Source of the DNA: Phocaeicola vulgatus
Lineage (GTDB): Bacteria; Bacteroidota; Bacteroidia; Bacteroidales; Tannerellaceae
Assembly: GCA_022009975.1 (NCBI GenBank)
Contig: CP091733.1
Span: forward strand, 2,614,995-2,678,994
Reading direction: 5' to 3'
Length of the DNA: 64,000 bases
The notes below the pieces were generated by a model. It was given only the letters and a program-made list of their open reading frames with translations. It was not told the origin of the DNA and searched no databases. The position numbers and the translations under genes are program-made. This document shows positions 39,655-50,049 of the stretch, piece after piece; the stretch's first letter is position 1; each line of letters opens with the position of its first letter.

Positions 39655-41010
39655 TCATGCTGCTTTCAGCGCTCTGTTCCTGACCTTATCTATCATCAGC
39701 ATGGCATTTGCTGTATGTATTCCAAAGAAAATCCAAAGGATTTCCGTCTTCCTGTTCCGTGCCTTTATCCTTGAGAGTGAGTAATGTTGCTTTTGAGTGC
39801 CGAAGCTGCCTTCAAGCCTGGTGGCCCTTTCTTTGGAGAGTTCACTTCTGAGAACCTTTCTCAAGGATTCATCCCTGGCCGCCCTTCCCTTGCGTACAAA
39901 GGATGTGGATATTCCATATTTTGTACAGAACTTTCTGTTGGCATTATTGGCATATATGGAATCGGCAGCCACGCATCTTACCCTCACATTCATGAGCTTC
40001 TGCTGCATGCGGATACAGTCCTTCAGGCGTATACCTTCGTTGAAAGCCTTGAACGAGAGGTGTTCGATGAACGATATGCCGTCTATCTGTATGTTGTTGA
40101 CCTTCGCACCGAACTCGACGGACTTTGTTTCCTTACCACTTACAATGGGCGTACATAATGGCGGTCAATGCTGACGATGCGGTCCCTGAGCTTCTTCCCT
40201 ACAAACAATTCCTTTTCCTGTACAAGAACCTTTCTGATGATGGAAAGACGTTTCTGGTAATCCTGGGTATAGCGGAGTAAGGTTCCGTACTCTCGATGAA
40301 TCTCATCCCTCTGTATGAGGAGCTTTTCAAGAAGCCTGATCATACGACGCTTGAGCATCCTTGTCCTTGAAGCCTTCCTTTTTCTTTTCTTGCAGTAGGA
40401 CAGATAGGACTTCGCTACATCCGCATACTTATTGCGCGGACGCCTTATACCCAAATCCCTGCAATGAAGGCTGATATGCCTGTAGAGCCATTCCAGACTT
40501 TCCCAAAGGAGTTTCATATCCGTAGGAAAACGCATATGGCTCTCATAGCATGTGGTATCAGTCATACACACATGAAGGCTGTCGAGATAGGGTTTCCAGT
40601 GTGAAGCCAGCACTTCCTGGTGGGAATCAATATCAAGACGGGACGCTATCTCATTGCGGATAGCACTGACTATCTTGTAGTTGGTTATGGGGGAAGACGG
40701 ATTTATCATAATCCCGCAGAACATCTGGTAGTGTATGTTCCCGTTCAGATGTTCCACCAGCTGCCTGTCAGAGAATCCGGTGTATGCCTTCAGAGCCATA
40801 AGGGCAATCTTGCCGAAGGACTGAATATGTTCCTGCGCCCCAGATGCTGGTCAGACAACCCACAGTCTTTGCTATATGCTCAAATGGAAATACCGAATGA
40901 AGCCGGACAAGCTCACTCTCATAAAACTTTTACGGTATCTTTCCAGAATATCAAATTCTGTAAACCCCAAAGTAGGGTGAATTTCTGAAATATTCACTAT
41001 CTTTTGCCAT
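39655..41010 (-). pseudogene. IS1182/IS5-like DDE transposase (at least three frameshifts)
   Basis: Transposase of an insertion sequence next to tRNA-Val. The N-terminal DUF772-type domain (RLHSVFPFEHIAKTV, ALKAYTGFSDRQLVEHLNGN) is followed by a basic linker (KKRKRKASRTRMLKRRMIR) and the DDE core: D in VRCVAADSIYANNANRKF and E in TRLEGSFGTQKQHY. Breaks lie near the start (MAK, then IVNISEIHP), near 40850 and at 40146 (one T missing, VRPIVSGKETKS). ATG 41010 is the best start. Terminal inverted repeats were not found by eye. Confidence 0.8.
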
Positions 41011-41081
41011 ATCTTATTAGTTTGGATATTTCCGTTTTGGCTGTCAAATCTATTTTCGGGGAATACTCTAAAGATAGAAAA

Positions 41082-41123
41082 AGCCAACTAATTCGCAATA
41101 CTTTGTGTATGAATTAGTTGGCT
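41082..41123 (-). terminator. Hairpin terminator downstream of the VOC-GNAT gene
   Basis: AGCCAACTAATTC and GAATTAGTTGGCT form a perfect 13-bp stem followed by TTTTTC on the minus strand, 130 bp after the gene. It lies just outside the transposase, so it bounds the IS on this side. Confidence 0.65.
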
Positions 41124-41252
41124 GATTTTGTAATATTTAATGAATGTCCCTTTTTAGACACGTATATATCCTTTGGGGGAAGTTAGGGATTAACAAAATT
41201 AATGATGAAATAGAATAGGCATTTGAGATTGTGTAAAAATGAAAAACTTATT

Positions 41253-42199
41253 TTAGGTTGTTTTTTTCTCTAAGTAATAACACAAATGATCATATATTTT
41301 GTCATCATAGCTAACTTCGGCTTGATGGAGAATGCCTTCGTATGTAAACCCCATTTTCTCCAAAACACGTTGTGAACGTTTGTTTTGAGGATAACAATTT
41401 GCACTGATCAAGGTTAATCCTAGTTTGTTGAAGCCATAGTCCAAGACAGCACAGACGGCTTCAGACATATATCCTTTTTCCCCATTGGGCTTCATCTAAC
41501 CAATAACCTATCATTCCGGCATTTGAATTCTCTCTCTTTGGGTCTGGTAGAATTCCTATAGCTCCTATCAGAAGCCGGTCTTCCTTTCTAGTGATGGCCC
41601 ATGTGTCTTTTTGTGGTATAAATATTGTTTGAAGAATTTTCAGAGATTCTTCCAGTGTGTCATGAGGTTTCCAACCAGCATTATTTCCTAGGTTGGGATT
41701 CTGGCAACAGGTAAAAACAGCTTCCGTATCATTCTCTCGTAAAAGGACGTAAAATAAGTCGCTCAGTTTCTATTACATGATTTCCCTCAGGAGGGCATTC
41801 CTGCTCTTTTTTGTAAACACACTCTATCCGGTTTCCGTCTGGATCTAGTATCACACTTTCAAAATAGCCATCTCCTGAAATGCGAGGTTCACCTACGATA
41901 TGGTATCCTTTAGTACGTAGCTGTTCCGTTAGTGATAAGACAGCTTCTTGGCTTTCAAAAGAAAAAGCTAGATGGGTCAATCCCGGTCTGTTTTTCTTCT
42001 ATCGGGATATTTTTGCACGTCAATCCTACTCATCAACTCTAATGTAGCACCACTTTCAAATGAAATGAAGTAAGATTCAAAAACCTTTTTGGGAATTAAT
42101 GTATTTTTTTCATTACTTGTTCCGTTAAAGTAACGAGTATAAAATTCCCTTAGCTTTTCCAGATGAAATGTCCAAATGGCGATATGATGTATTTTTCAT
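41253..42199 (-). pseudogene. VOC (glyoxalase-like) - GNAT acetyltransferase fusion (several frameshifts)
   Basis: Two enzymes joined in one reading unit. The N-terminal VOC domain (KIHHIAIWTFHLEKLREFY, THLAFSF, ILDPDGNRIECVY) is glyoxalase/dioxygenase-like. A RimJ/RimL-type GNAT domain follows (ETERLILRPF, GMIGYWLDEAQWGKRGYMSE, NKRSQRVLEKMGF). The join at about residue 130 is continuous (GNHVIETERLIL). Breaks near the start, 41990, 41740 and 41480 are each small and the sequence resumes. Substrates are unknown. Confidence 0.72.
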
Positions 42200-42244
42200 G
42201 AGTGATTATTTATTCATTATAGATATTTTTCTTTAGTTCGTTTT

Positions 42245-43118
42245 TTATTCTAAATAAATCATCTTTTTGGTCATTCCACCATCGATGATGATATTTTGTC
42301 CATTGATGAAGTCGTTCTCTTCTTGACATAAAAAAATAAACACATACGTGCTATGTCTTCTGGTTTGCCTACTCGTCTTGATGGATGTTGGGCATGATCT
42401 TCTGGGCGTAGCCGTTCGTAATCATTGGTCTGAATCCATCCTGGCGAAATACAGTTTACGGTGATATGAAAGTCGGCAAGGGATAAAGCAAGTGCATGGG
42501 TCAGTGAATAGATTCCTCCTTTGGAAGCCGCATAGCTTTCGCTTCCCGGTTCGCTCATTAAATAACGGGTGGAACAGATATTGATAATTCTGCCATACGG
42601 GTGATTTTCTGCTTGGGATTTGCGATGCAAAGCTAATGTGCGTGAGGTGATAAATACAGGTCGCAGATTGATGGACAAAATTTTATCAAAATCTTCCACG
42701 CTGGTTTCCGTGATGGGAGAAAATTCGCTTATTCCGGCATTGTTAATAATGATGTCCATATCCCCCACCTTTTCAAAAAGCTCGTGCATACAGTTCTCAA
42801 GGGATTCTTTATTACTTACATCGGCATGATAAAAATTGCTCCGGTCTCTTTGGCTGTCTGTATTCCTAAATCCTCATTTTTTTGTCACAAAAAGGCGACT
42901 TGGTATTGTGAGTTGCAGAAAGCTTTTCACAATGTTTCTCCCTATGCCATCGGCACCTCCTGTGATGAATGCTTTTCTAGGAAGTTTGATTGTATTGTCT
43001 GTCAGGTCCTTTGGTTGAGACTTGACGGAAATCGTTTTCTTCTTTCCTTGTTTACGTCCCATGCAGCCTTTCGGGCTTCATATTGTTCGTATTGCCTTTC
43101 TATATAATTGTCTGCCAT
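42245..43118 (-). pseudogene. Short-chain dehydrogenase/reductase (several frameshifts)
   Basis: NAD(P)-dependent oxidoreductase. An N-terminal helical extension (MADNYIERQYEQYEARKAAW) precedes the Rossmann motif ITGGADGIGRNIV. NNAG follows, then the active site with Ser in NICSTRYL and YAASKGG (Tyr-x3-Lys), and ISPGWIQT. The end reads NIIIDGGMTKKMIYLE in another frame than the main body. At least three small indels. The substrate is not predictable. Confidence 0.75.
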
Positions 43119-43169
43119 AAGTTTTTGAAATATATTTATCGGAATGTTATTCTATTGTTTACCATAAAA

Positions 43170-43527
43170 TTAACAGCTCCATATATTATTATTCCAATAA
43201 ATTGTGCTGTAAATTCTTTTGATTCCTATTGCTTCTATCATCAGTATCACAAAAAGAAGTTGTATGCCATAGGCAATACCAAAAAGCGGTACAAAAGAGC
43301 ATTATTTGTTGCCAAAGACTGTTTTGGGGATTGCTGGAAGGAAAAATCCAATATTTGCTCCATATAAAATTATGGGTTTGAGCGATGAGATATGCCATAA
43401 TATTTGCTACTATATATTTTCCTTTGAATGAGAAGTAACTCATCACAATCCATATCACTAACATGGTAATAAGGTAATTTAAGGTTCCTATTGTAGCAAA
43501 ACGAACTAAACGTACTGATGCTTTCAT
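43170..43527 (-). CDS. GtrA-like membrane protein (one frameshift)
   Basis: A roughly 120-aa protein with four helices, starting LVRFATIGTLNYLITMLV and containing HNFIWSKYWIF, the GtrA signature. GtrA proteins are thought to flip prenyl-linked sugars for polysaccharide modification. The frame changes near 43295; the fourth helix is in GIAYGIQLLFVILMIEAIG, ending at 43170. No glycosyltransferase partner is adjacent. Confidence 0.7.
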
Positions 43528-43923
43528 CTTCTTTTTTTATTGGTTTGTTTTATATGGTGAATTTGGGTACAAAAATACTAAAAAAATATGTGATTTTTAA
43601 TGCTTGTATAATAAAAAAAGAAGCCTACTCATCTTAGTTTCTGTTTTAATGTTGTTCAGCATTTTTTTGAAAGAAAAATTTAAACTGGCTCAGTTTTGTC
43701 CTGAATTTGAAGTTCAATTGTAATAGAGGTGGACTTTTTAGGGGAAAGATGGGAAGAAACGCTGAAAAGTATGGTGGAAATCCGCAGAAAGTGTTGATGC
43801 AAATATGTTGATTTTATGACAATCGGACAATATAGAAGGCACACTTTTTATATCATGCAAAATAATAGCATGTTATAGATGTACCTTATAAACTGTCTGA
43901 TTGTAAATATTCAAAATCTGTGA
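43528..43923. other. Intergenic, no gene seen
   Basis: AT-rich, with stops in all frames and no recognisable motif. It probably holds the promoter of the GtrA gene, but no consensus box stood out. Confidence 0.5.
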
Positions 43924-44364
43924 TTAATGAATTTCGATGATTCTGTTCACTTTGGCTTTTTCTTCAGGAGTGCGTTTAGGCAAATCAATGGTCAGAACAC
44001 CATTGCTGGCATTGGCGCTGATTTTTTCCTTAACCACATCTTCAGGAAGAATCAAAAGCTTTGTTCGAACTTAGAGTAAGAAAATTCACGACGTAAATAT
44101 CTTCTGTTGTGATGGTCGTCCTCTTTTGTTTCATTCTTTTTCTCCATTGAGATCACTAGTTCGTTGTTTTTCGCTGATGTGGATATTGAAATCTTCTTTA
44201 GTCATACCCGGAGCAGCAACCTCTACTTTATAATCTTTGTCACTTTCAATGACATTAATTGCAGGGGCGGTATTGATGGCTCTTGTCAACCATTCATTAT
44301 CAAAGAAATCGTTGAAAACACTTGGTAACCAATTGTGATTGTTATACTTTCTAGTCGGCATCAT
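43924..44364 (-). pseudogene. Hsp20/alpha-crystallin small heat-shock protein (at least two frameshifts)
   Basis: ATP-independent chaperone. N-terminal LPSVFNDFFDNEWL, then the alpha-crystallin domain: VIESDKDYKVEVAAPGMTKEDFNI, REFSYSKFEQSF, ILPEDVVKEKISANASNGVLTI and the end RTPEEKAKVNRIIEIH. Two small indels (about 44150 and 44065) split it. About 145 aa, the usual size. Monocistronic. Confidence 0.82.
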
Positions 44365-44692
44365 AATTATAATCTCCTATATTTTAAATTGTTACTAGAT
44401 TGCTTTTTTGATATCTTGTCGTTTTTTTGGCAATACACTGATGTTCTTGCAAAGTATATGCCTGATGGCAAAATGTCAGCCGGAAATGAAATGAATTTAA
44501 ATCTGTGAAGATAATTTTTAATGAATATCGAGATGTGTTTAAACTTTTGTAAAATTTGTTTGCAGTTGAGAAGCAAGGTAAAGTGATAAAAGAAAGCCAT
44601 TTTGTCAGCAAATGGTGGCTGTTATTTATGTTTGTATATTATCTTTGCGTCGTTTTTATAAAGATAACCATTAAAGAAGAAAAGGAAATATC
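44365..44692. other. Divergent intergenic region between hsp20 and adh
   Basis: No gene supported. TATCTTTG at 44640-44647 fits the -7 consensus for the alcohol dehydrogenase, 46 bp before its ATG. No CIRCE-like inverted repeat was found for hsp20. Confidence 0.45.
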
Positions 44693-45738
44693 ATGTTGGC
44701 ATATACTTATATTAAACAGGGAAAAATTTGAATTGATAGAGAAACCGAAGCCTGAGTTGAGGGACTCGCGTGATGCTATTGTGCGCGTCACTCTCGGAAG
44801 TATTTGTACCAGTGACTTGCATATTAAACATGGTGGTGTGCCACGTGCTGTTCCCGGAATAACAGTGGGGCATGAAATGGTGGGTATTGTGGAGCAGACA
44901 GGACGTGATGTTAAATTAGTCAAACCAGGCGATCGAGTTACCGTCAATGTCGAAACCTTTTGTGGAGAATGTTTGCCGGCATGGATATGTGAATAATTGT
45001 GCTGATCCTAATGGGGGATGGGCCTTGGGATGTCGGATTGATGGGGGGCAGACGGAGTATGTTCGCGTACCTTATGCTGATCAAGGCTTGAATCTCATTC
45101 CCGATTCCGTGAGTGATGAGCAAAGCTTTTGTTTGTAGGAGATATCCTTGCTACAGGATTTTGGGCTGCTCGCATTTCGGAGATTACCGAAGAAGACACG
45201 GTGCTTGTCATTGGTGCGGGACCTACGGGAATCTGTACTTTGCTTTGTGTGATGCTGAGAAAGCCGCAGCGCATTGTTGTTTGCGAACATTCCTCTGAAA
45301 GAATTCGGTTTGTTAGGGAACATTATCCGCAGGTAGAAGTTGTCACTCCAGAAGAATGTAAGGAATTTGTATTGCAAAGTAGTCCACACGGTGGTGCGGA
45401 TGTAGTTTTTGAAGTGGCAGGAGGGGAGGATACATTTCGCTTGGCATGGGAATGTGCGCGCTCTAATGCTGTCGTTATTTTGGTGGCTCTTTATGACCGT
45501 CCTCAGATTCTTCCTTTGCCGGATATGTATGGAAAGAATCTAACCTTCAAAACTGGTGGCGTAGATGGTTGCGATTGTGCTGAGATACTTCGCTTGATAG
45601 AGATGGGAAAAATAGATACCACTCCACTAATTACACATCGTTTCCCGCTAGATCAGATAGAAACGGCTTACCAGATTTTTGAGAACCGACAAGATGGAGT
45701 GATAAAAAGTAGCTGTGACAATGGAGGCTGGAATGTAG
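44693..45738 (+). pseudogene. Zinc-dependent alcohol dehydrogenase (several frameshifts)
   Basis: Medium-chain dehydrogenase. Catalytic zinc ligands: Cys in GSICTSDLHIKHGG and His-Glu in VGHEMVG. The structural zinc cluster reads CGEC, then CRHGYVNNC in the next frame. The NAD motif is VIGAGPTGIC. Breaks near 44735, 44975, 45130 and 45715; the pieces cover the family from start to end, about 350 aa. The C-terminus in the corrected frame is IKVAVTMEAGM. The substrate is unknown. Confidence 0.8.
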
Positions 45739-45773
45739 ATTAAAAGCAATGAAATAGTATAATATAAGAGTGT

Positions 45774-46602
45774 ATGCCTATTATTGAAATATCATCATTG
45801 ACACATCCCGGAGTGGATGTTTTTCTGCATGTTGACGGAAGCTCAGTTACGTCAGCGTATGGAACCTGGGAAAGGGGTATTTATAGCCGAAAGCCCCAAT
45901 GTCATTAGTAGGGCTTTGGATGCAGGATATGAACCTCTTGCTCTTATGTGTGAGCGTAAGCATATCTCTGGCAGTGCTGCTCACATTATCAAGCGTTGTG
46001 GTGATGTGCCCGTTTATACGGGTGATAGAGAGTTGTTGACTACGTTGACTGGCTATGTTCTGACACGTGGTGTATTATGTGCTATGCGTCGTCCAGTGTT
46101 GCCCTCTATGGAAGAGATCTGCCGGGATACCCGGCGGATTGTAGTCATTGACGGTGTGGTGGACACTACCAATATCGGGGCGATATTTCGTTCGGCAGCT
46201 GCTCTTGGGATAGATGCTGTTTTGTTGACACGCAATTCTTGCGATCCGTTGAATCGCCGTGCGGTAAGGGTGTCTATGGGTTCGGTGTTCTTGGTTCCAT
46301 GGACATGGTTGAATGGTACGATTGGCGATTTGAACAAGTTTGGTTTCCGTACTGCTGCCATGGCGTTGACTGATGATTCTATCTCTATAGATCATCCCAT
46401 ATTGGCGGCTGAACCTCGGTTGGCTATTGTGATGGGAACAGAAGGGGATGGGCTTCCTTACAAGACAATTGCTGAAGCTGATTATGTAGTCCGTATCCCT
46501 ATGGCGCATGGAGTGGATTCGCTCAATGTGGCTGCAGCAGCCTGCTGTTGCCTTTTGGCAACTCCGGATTACAGACCTTTGAAAAGATTAATATATGATT
46601 AA
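45774..46602 (+). CDS. TrmH/SpoU-family RNA 2'-O-methyltransferase (one frameshift)
   Basis: SAM-dependent methylation of a ribose in tRNA or rRNA. The N-terminus MPIIEISSLTHPGVDVF leads, after an indel near 45825, to LLTEAQLRQRMEPGKG. SPOUT motifs: VIDGVVDTTNIGAIFRSAAA (motif 1), AIVMGTEGDGL (motif 2) and RIPMAHGVDSLNVAAAA (motif 3). About 276 aa. GC content is somewhat higher than in the flanking genes. Confidence 0.88.
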
Positions 46603-46604
46603 GT

Positions 46605-47817
46605 TTATTTTATTTTCATAGCTCCCATGGCGTCCGGGCAGTCTGTGGGGGCCTTAGGTGTATAGGCATAAAGCGTATCATCACGCTGATGTGTGGTCAC
46701 TAGGCGCAGACCATGGTATATCTTCAGCGTGTCAGCATCATAGACAATTTCGACACGTTTGCCTATATACTCTTTCGGCATGCTGTAATGGTGAAGCTTG
46801 AAAGTTACATAGCAGTTCCGCATTACCGTTGCAGAGCGTCGCTCCTTCATCTGATGGCGTATGGCAGGAAGTGGGCGGAGGTACTCGGCTTCAATCTGTT
46901 CGCGTCTGGACAGGGAACGTCCGTTCATCCTGCGCCCGTTAAAGGCTGAGAGCGATTCGAAAATGGCCACATTCAAAGATTCCAGAGAGTTGAACACAAG
47001 CTCTTCGACATCTGCATATACTGCCGGTAAAGCAGTTTCACGGCATTTTCAACCAACACCTTGTCCTTGGGATGGCGTACCCGTGCGGGGTATACGGTAC
47101 ATCCATAATGCTCGGAAAATGCCGCAAACTCCTCGTTGATTACCGGCTCGTTACGGTCGCTGCGGGTTACCGCCGATTTGAGGTTGTCTGGTACGATCGC
47201 CATCGGAACCCCGCCGTAAAAATGAAGTGCGTTTTCACATGCCTTGATCAGATCTTGTTTTGACTGGGACCAGACCGCTTCACAATAGGTATAGTGGCTA
47301 CAGGGGAGTATGGACACAAACATTTCAACGCTACGGCATTCACCGTTTTCATTGTCAATGACCTCAAACTTGTCACTGGCAAAGTCAATGTATATTTGGT
47401 CATCGGCATAATGCTCGACATGCCCTACGACATTTGTCACCATACGGTAACGCATGAGATAATTACCGAAACTGGCATGTTTGTATCCATTAGGGCGTGT
47501 TTTGTGATACTCTTTGTACAGGGATTTGACCGTTACCCCTCGGCGGCTAAGACGGGCGGAGTACTCGGGTGGAAGTGCCTCCAGCTTAAGTTGGCGTTGT
47601 GATGGAATCTGACTACGGCTAACCCCTTCGGAGAACATTTCTTGGATGCGGGAAGAAGGCATTGATGCCAACTCCTTTATCGGAATGCCACACTTTTGGA
47701 AAAGACGCACATATCTGCGCACTGTGTTGCGGGATAGCTCAAAAACTCCTGCTTATTTGCTTTTATCTCCATCCCCAATGCATAGCATTGGAGAATATTT
47801 GCTATCTTTGTTGTCAT
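46605..47817 (-). pseudogene. istA: IS21-family transposase IstA, remnant
   Basis: The N-terminal HTH region starts MTTKIANILQCYALGMEIKA and resumes NTVRRYVRLFQKCGIPIKE after an indel near 47740. It is followed by the integrase core (QIYIDFASDK with D, IVPDNLKSAVTRSD with D, HPKDKVLVENAVKLLY with E). A break near 46985 separates the C-terminal part (LRPLPAIRHQMKERRSATV). It is only about 400 aa and no IstB ATPase follows, as the trmH stop is 3 bp away. The element is therefore truncated and probably immobile. Confidence 0.8.
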
Positions 47818-47870
47818 AGTAGAAATGGTTTTTACCCCACCGGTCAAGACGGGAATCAAATCTACGAAAA

Positions 47871-47908
47871 ACACCCCTGTCGGACAATGTTTGGCAGGGG
47901 CGTTTTTA
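47871..47908 (+). terminator. Candidate terminator hairpin near the IS21 edge
   Basis: CCCCTG (47874-47879) pairs with CAGGGG (47895-47900) and is followed by CGTTTTT on the plus strand. It could also be part of the IS21 end. Confidence 0.45.
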
Positions 47909-47909
47909 T

Positions 47910-48474
47910 ATTGTTTTTAAAGGAAATGTCTATTTTTGACGAAAGGGAGCAAAATCGCTTGGTTTTCAAGGGCAGATTGCGATGGATTTTCCAAATGCTA
48001 ATCGTTGGTAATCACCACTTATCTACGATGCAACATCGAAGCATGTTTAATTATCAGCGTTTTAGCATTTTTAATCGGTACAAATAGATTTTTTTGACAA
48101 AGAATTCATTTTTCTATGTACAAGTGTAAACCTTTGTTTTTTCAGTCTTTTTGTTGATTTTTATTTTGTACCGCCTTTCTTCATTCAAATTTTTGTATAT
48201 CAAAAATCAAGTATAAAACTTTGATTCTTTGATAGTTTTTATCCCATGCGCTACATGATGATGGTACAACAAAGATAGGTCTTTTTTTGTGAATTTCTCA
48301 ATGTATTAATGTGGAAAATAATAATATATTTAAGTAGTACTTGTGGTGTAATCCGGAGATTATTTATGTTTTTTTGATTATGTAACAAAATCAGAAAAAA
48401 AGTAAGACGATATTATATCATTATTATTTGGAACTTAATTTTTCTATGTTGTTTCCAGTTTAGGATCTTTGTCG
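47910..48474. other. AT-rich intergenic region, no gene seen
   Basis: Very AT-rich, with no frame longer than about 40 codons that resembles coding sequence. TATGTTTG at 48475-48482 at its end fits a -7 box for the following HTH gene. Confidence 0.5.
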
Positions 48475-48509
48475 TATGTTTGTTTTTCCATGTGATAAAA
48501 ACATATAAT

Positions 48510-48941
48510 ATGACAGATAGCATAGAAAATATAGGTTTGATGATTCGGAATGAACGTCTTCGCAAGGGACTTACTCAAGAAGAACTGGGTAAACGTATAG
48601 GAGTTGGAAAAAGCTCAGATTTCAAAAAAATTGAGAGTGGAAAAGGACTTACAATAAAGACAATAACAAAAGTTCTTGATGCTCTTGGCATGTCTGCTTC
48701 TGTTATCTTACAAAATACGCAGGCGATTGATAAAAATGTGATTGTATATATCGTTGCCGTTATCAATGAATTTGCCAAGACTTATCATATTTCTGTTCGT
48801 GAAGCAAATAATTATTTAATACGTTTTAATGGTATTGACTTCCTTACGGAACATTATGAAGCAGAACATCTGCTTTCATTGGATGATGCCATTCAGGACC
48901 TTACTCAAGTTTGTTTAAATAATGGAGGTGGCATTCAGTGA
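48510..48941 (+). CDS. XRE helix-turn-helix - DUF3791 protein (antitoxin-like)
   Basis: 143 aa. An N-terminal XRE HTH (LRKGLTQEELGKRIGVGKSS, KIESGKGLTIKTI) is fused to a DUF3791-like domain (YIVAVINEFAKTYHISVREA, FLTEHYEAEHLLSLDDAI). In Bacteroidetes DUF3791 genes precede DUF3990 genes in pairs that look like toxin-antitoxin modules. Here the stop overlaps a GTG that starts a DUF3990-like stub. The frame is intact, unlike most of the neighbours. ATG 48510 is chosen; an upstream frame adds 11 unrelated codons. Confidence 0.78.
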   Translation: MTDSIENIGLMIRNERLRKGLTQEELGKRIGVGKSSDFKKIESGKGLTIKTITKVLDALGMSASVILQNTQAIDKNVIVYIVAVINEFAKTYHISVREANNYLIRFNGIDFLTEHYEAEHLLSLDDAIQDLTQVCLNNGGGIQ

Positions 48942-48982
48942 AATTATATCACGGTTTTGATGTTGGGTGTAGCAAGCGGTAG
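48938..48982 (+). pseudogene. N-terminal stub of a DUF3990-like partner
   Basis: GTG overlapping the previous stop reads VKLYHGFDVG and ends at TAG after 15 codons. DUF3990 proteins usually start MKLYHGS. The remainder is not seen in any frame downstream, so only the first residues remain. The call rests on a short match and on position. Confidence 0.45.
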
Positions 48983-49072
48983 GATATTGAAAAATAGATA
49001 AAGTACTGGTATTTTTAATGTGTGACTTTTCATTTTTATATATAAGAATTTATTGATTCTCAATAATATTCG

Positions 49073-49338
49073 TAACTTTGCAATATAATTTATATATAAC
49101 AACGATGCAACATAATAGAATGAACATACCTGCAAATACATTATATCGAAGCACAAAATGCTTTGAGCGTGTGTCGTATGTTCATGCATCAAGCATTGAA
49201 TCATTGAATAAATACAATTACACTTTCCAACGATCTTTATGTATATTATTGAGGTTACAATGATGCTGATAACCCTCTGATAATTATAACAGAAAGCCGT
49301 CGGAAAGTCCTGATTAAAACTTTTCGACGGCTTTTTTC
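49073..49338 (+). ncRNA. Candidate short transcript with promoter and terminator
   Basis: TAACTTTG (49073-49080) is a -7 match. About 210 bp later a strong terminator (AAAGCCGTCGGAAAGT with ACTTTTCGACGGCTTT, 49293-49334, then T6) closes the unit. Inside is a 61-codon frame (49078-49263) whose second ATG (49105) starts MQHNRMNIPAN; it is not recognisable. The unit could be a small RNA or a small-protein gene. Confidence 0.4.
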
Positions 49339-49450
49339 TTTATGCCTTTTGGTGACATCCGCTCGATGCGTCCTTCTCCGTCAATTCCGTCCATGGGCAA
49401 AATACAATGTATTATTAACCGCGTAGTGATGCGCATAAATGAACAAAATT

Positions 49451-50049
49451 ATGAATTATAAATTTGATGGAAGCAGGGTGTTCTTTACATCTGACACGCA
49501 CTTTAACCATACCAATATCATCCGGTTCTGCAACAGGCCCTTCAAAGATGTAGCCCACATGAATGAAAACGATAATAGCCAACTGGAACAGCGTGGTTGG
49601 CCCTGATGATATAATATTTCATTTGGGAGACTTTTTGTTTGGGAGGTTCTGCCGAATGGATAAATGTACTAAACAGATTGAATGGGAAAAATATATCTTA
49701 TAGCCGGCAATCACGATATAAAGAATCTCAGGCAGAATTATACGAAGTACTTTTGAACAGATAACGATGCAGATGCATATTGAGGCAGATAAGCAGAAGA
49801 TCTATCTGAATCACTGTCCGTTCCTTTGCTATGGCGGTTCATACAATGGCACCTGGCAGCTTTTCGGACATGTACATACCAGCAGGCACAACACCGGAAA
49901 GGATGTTCCGCGGTTGAAAATGCTTTTTCCCGACTCAGTATGATGTTGGAGTAGATAACAATGATTTCACCCCTGTCTCATTTGCACGGGTAAAGGCAAT
50001 CATAGAGAAACAGATAGAACAATTAAAAGGAAGGAGAATGATAAAATGA
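49451..50049 (+). pseudogene. Calcineurin-like phosphoesterase (several frameshifts)
   Basis: Metallophosphoesterase of about 195 aa. Motif blocks appear in different frames: FFTSDTHFNHTNIIRF (DxH), DIIFHLGDFLFG (GD), AGNHDIKN (GNHD), YLNHCPFLCYGG and LFGHVHTSRHN (GHxH). These are all the metal ligands of the family. At least three or four small indels. The last codons overlap the next gene by ATGA, so the two phosphoesterases are coupled. Confidence 0.75.
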
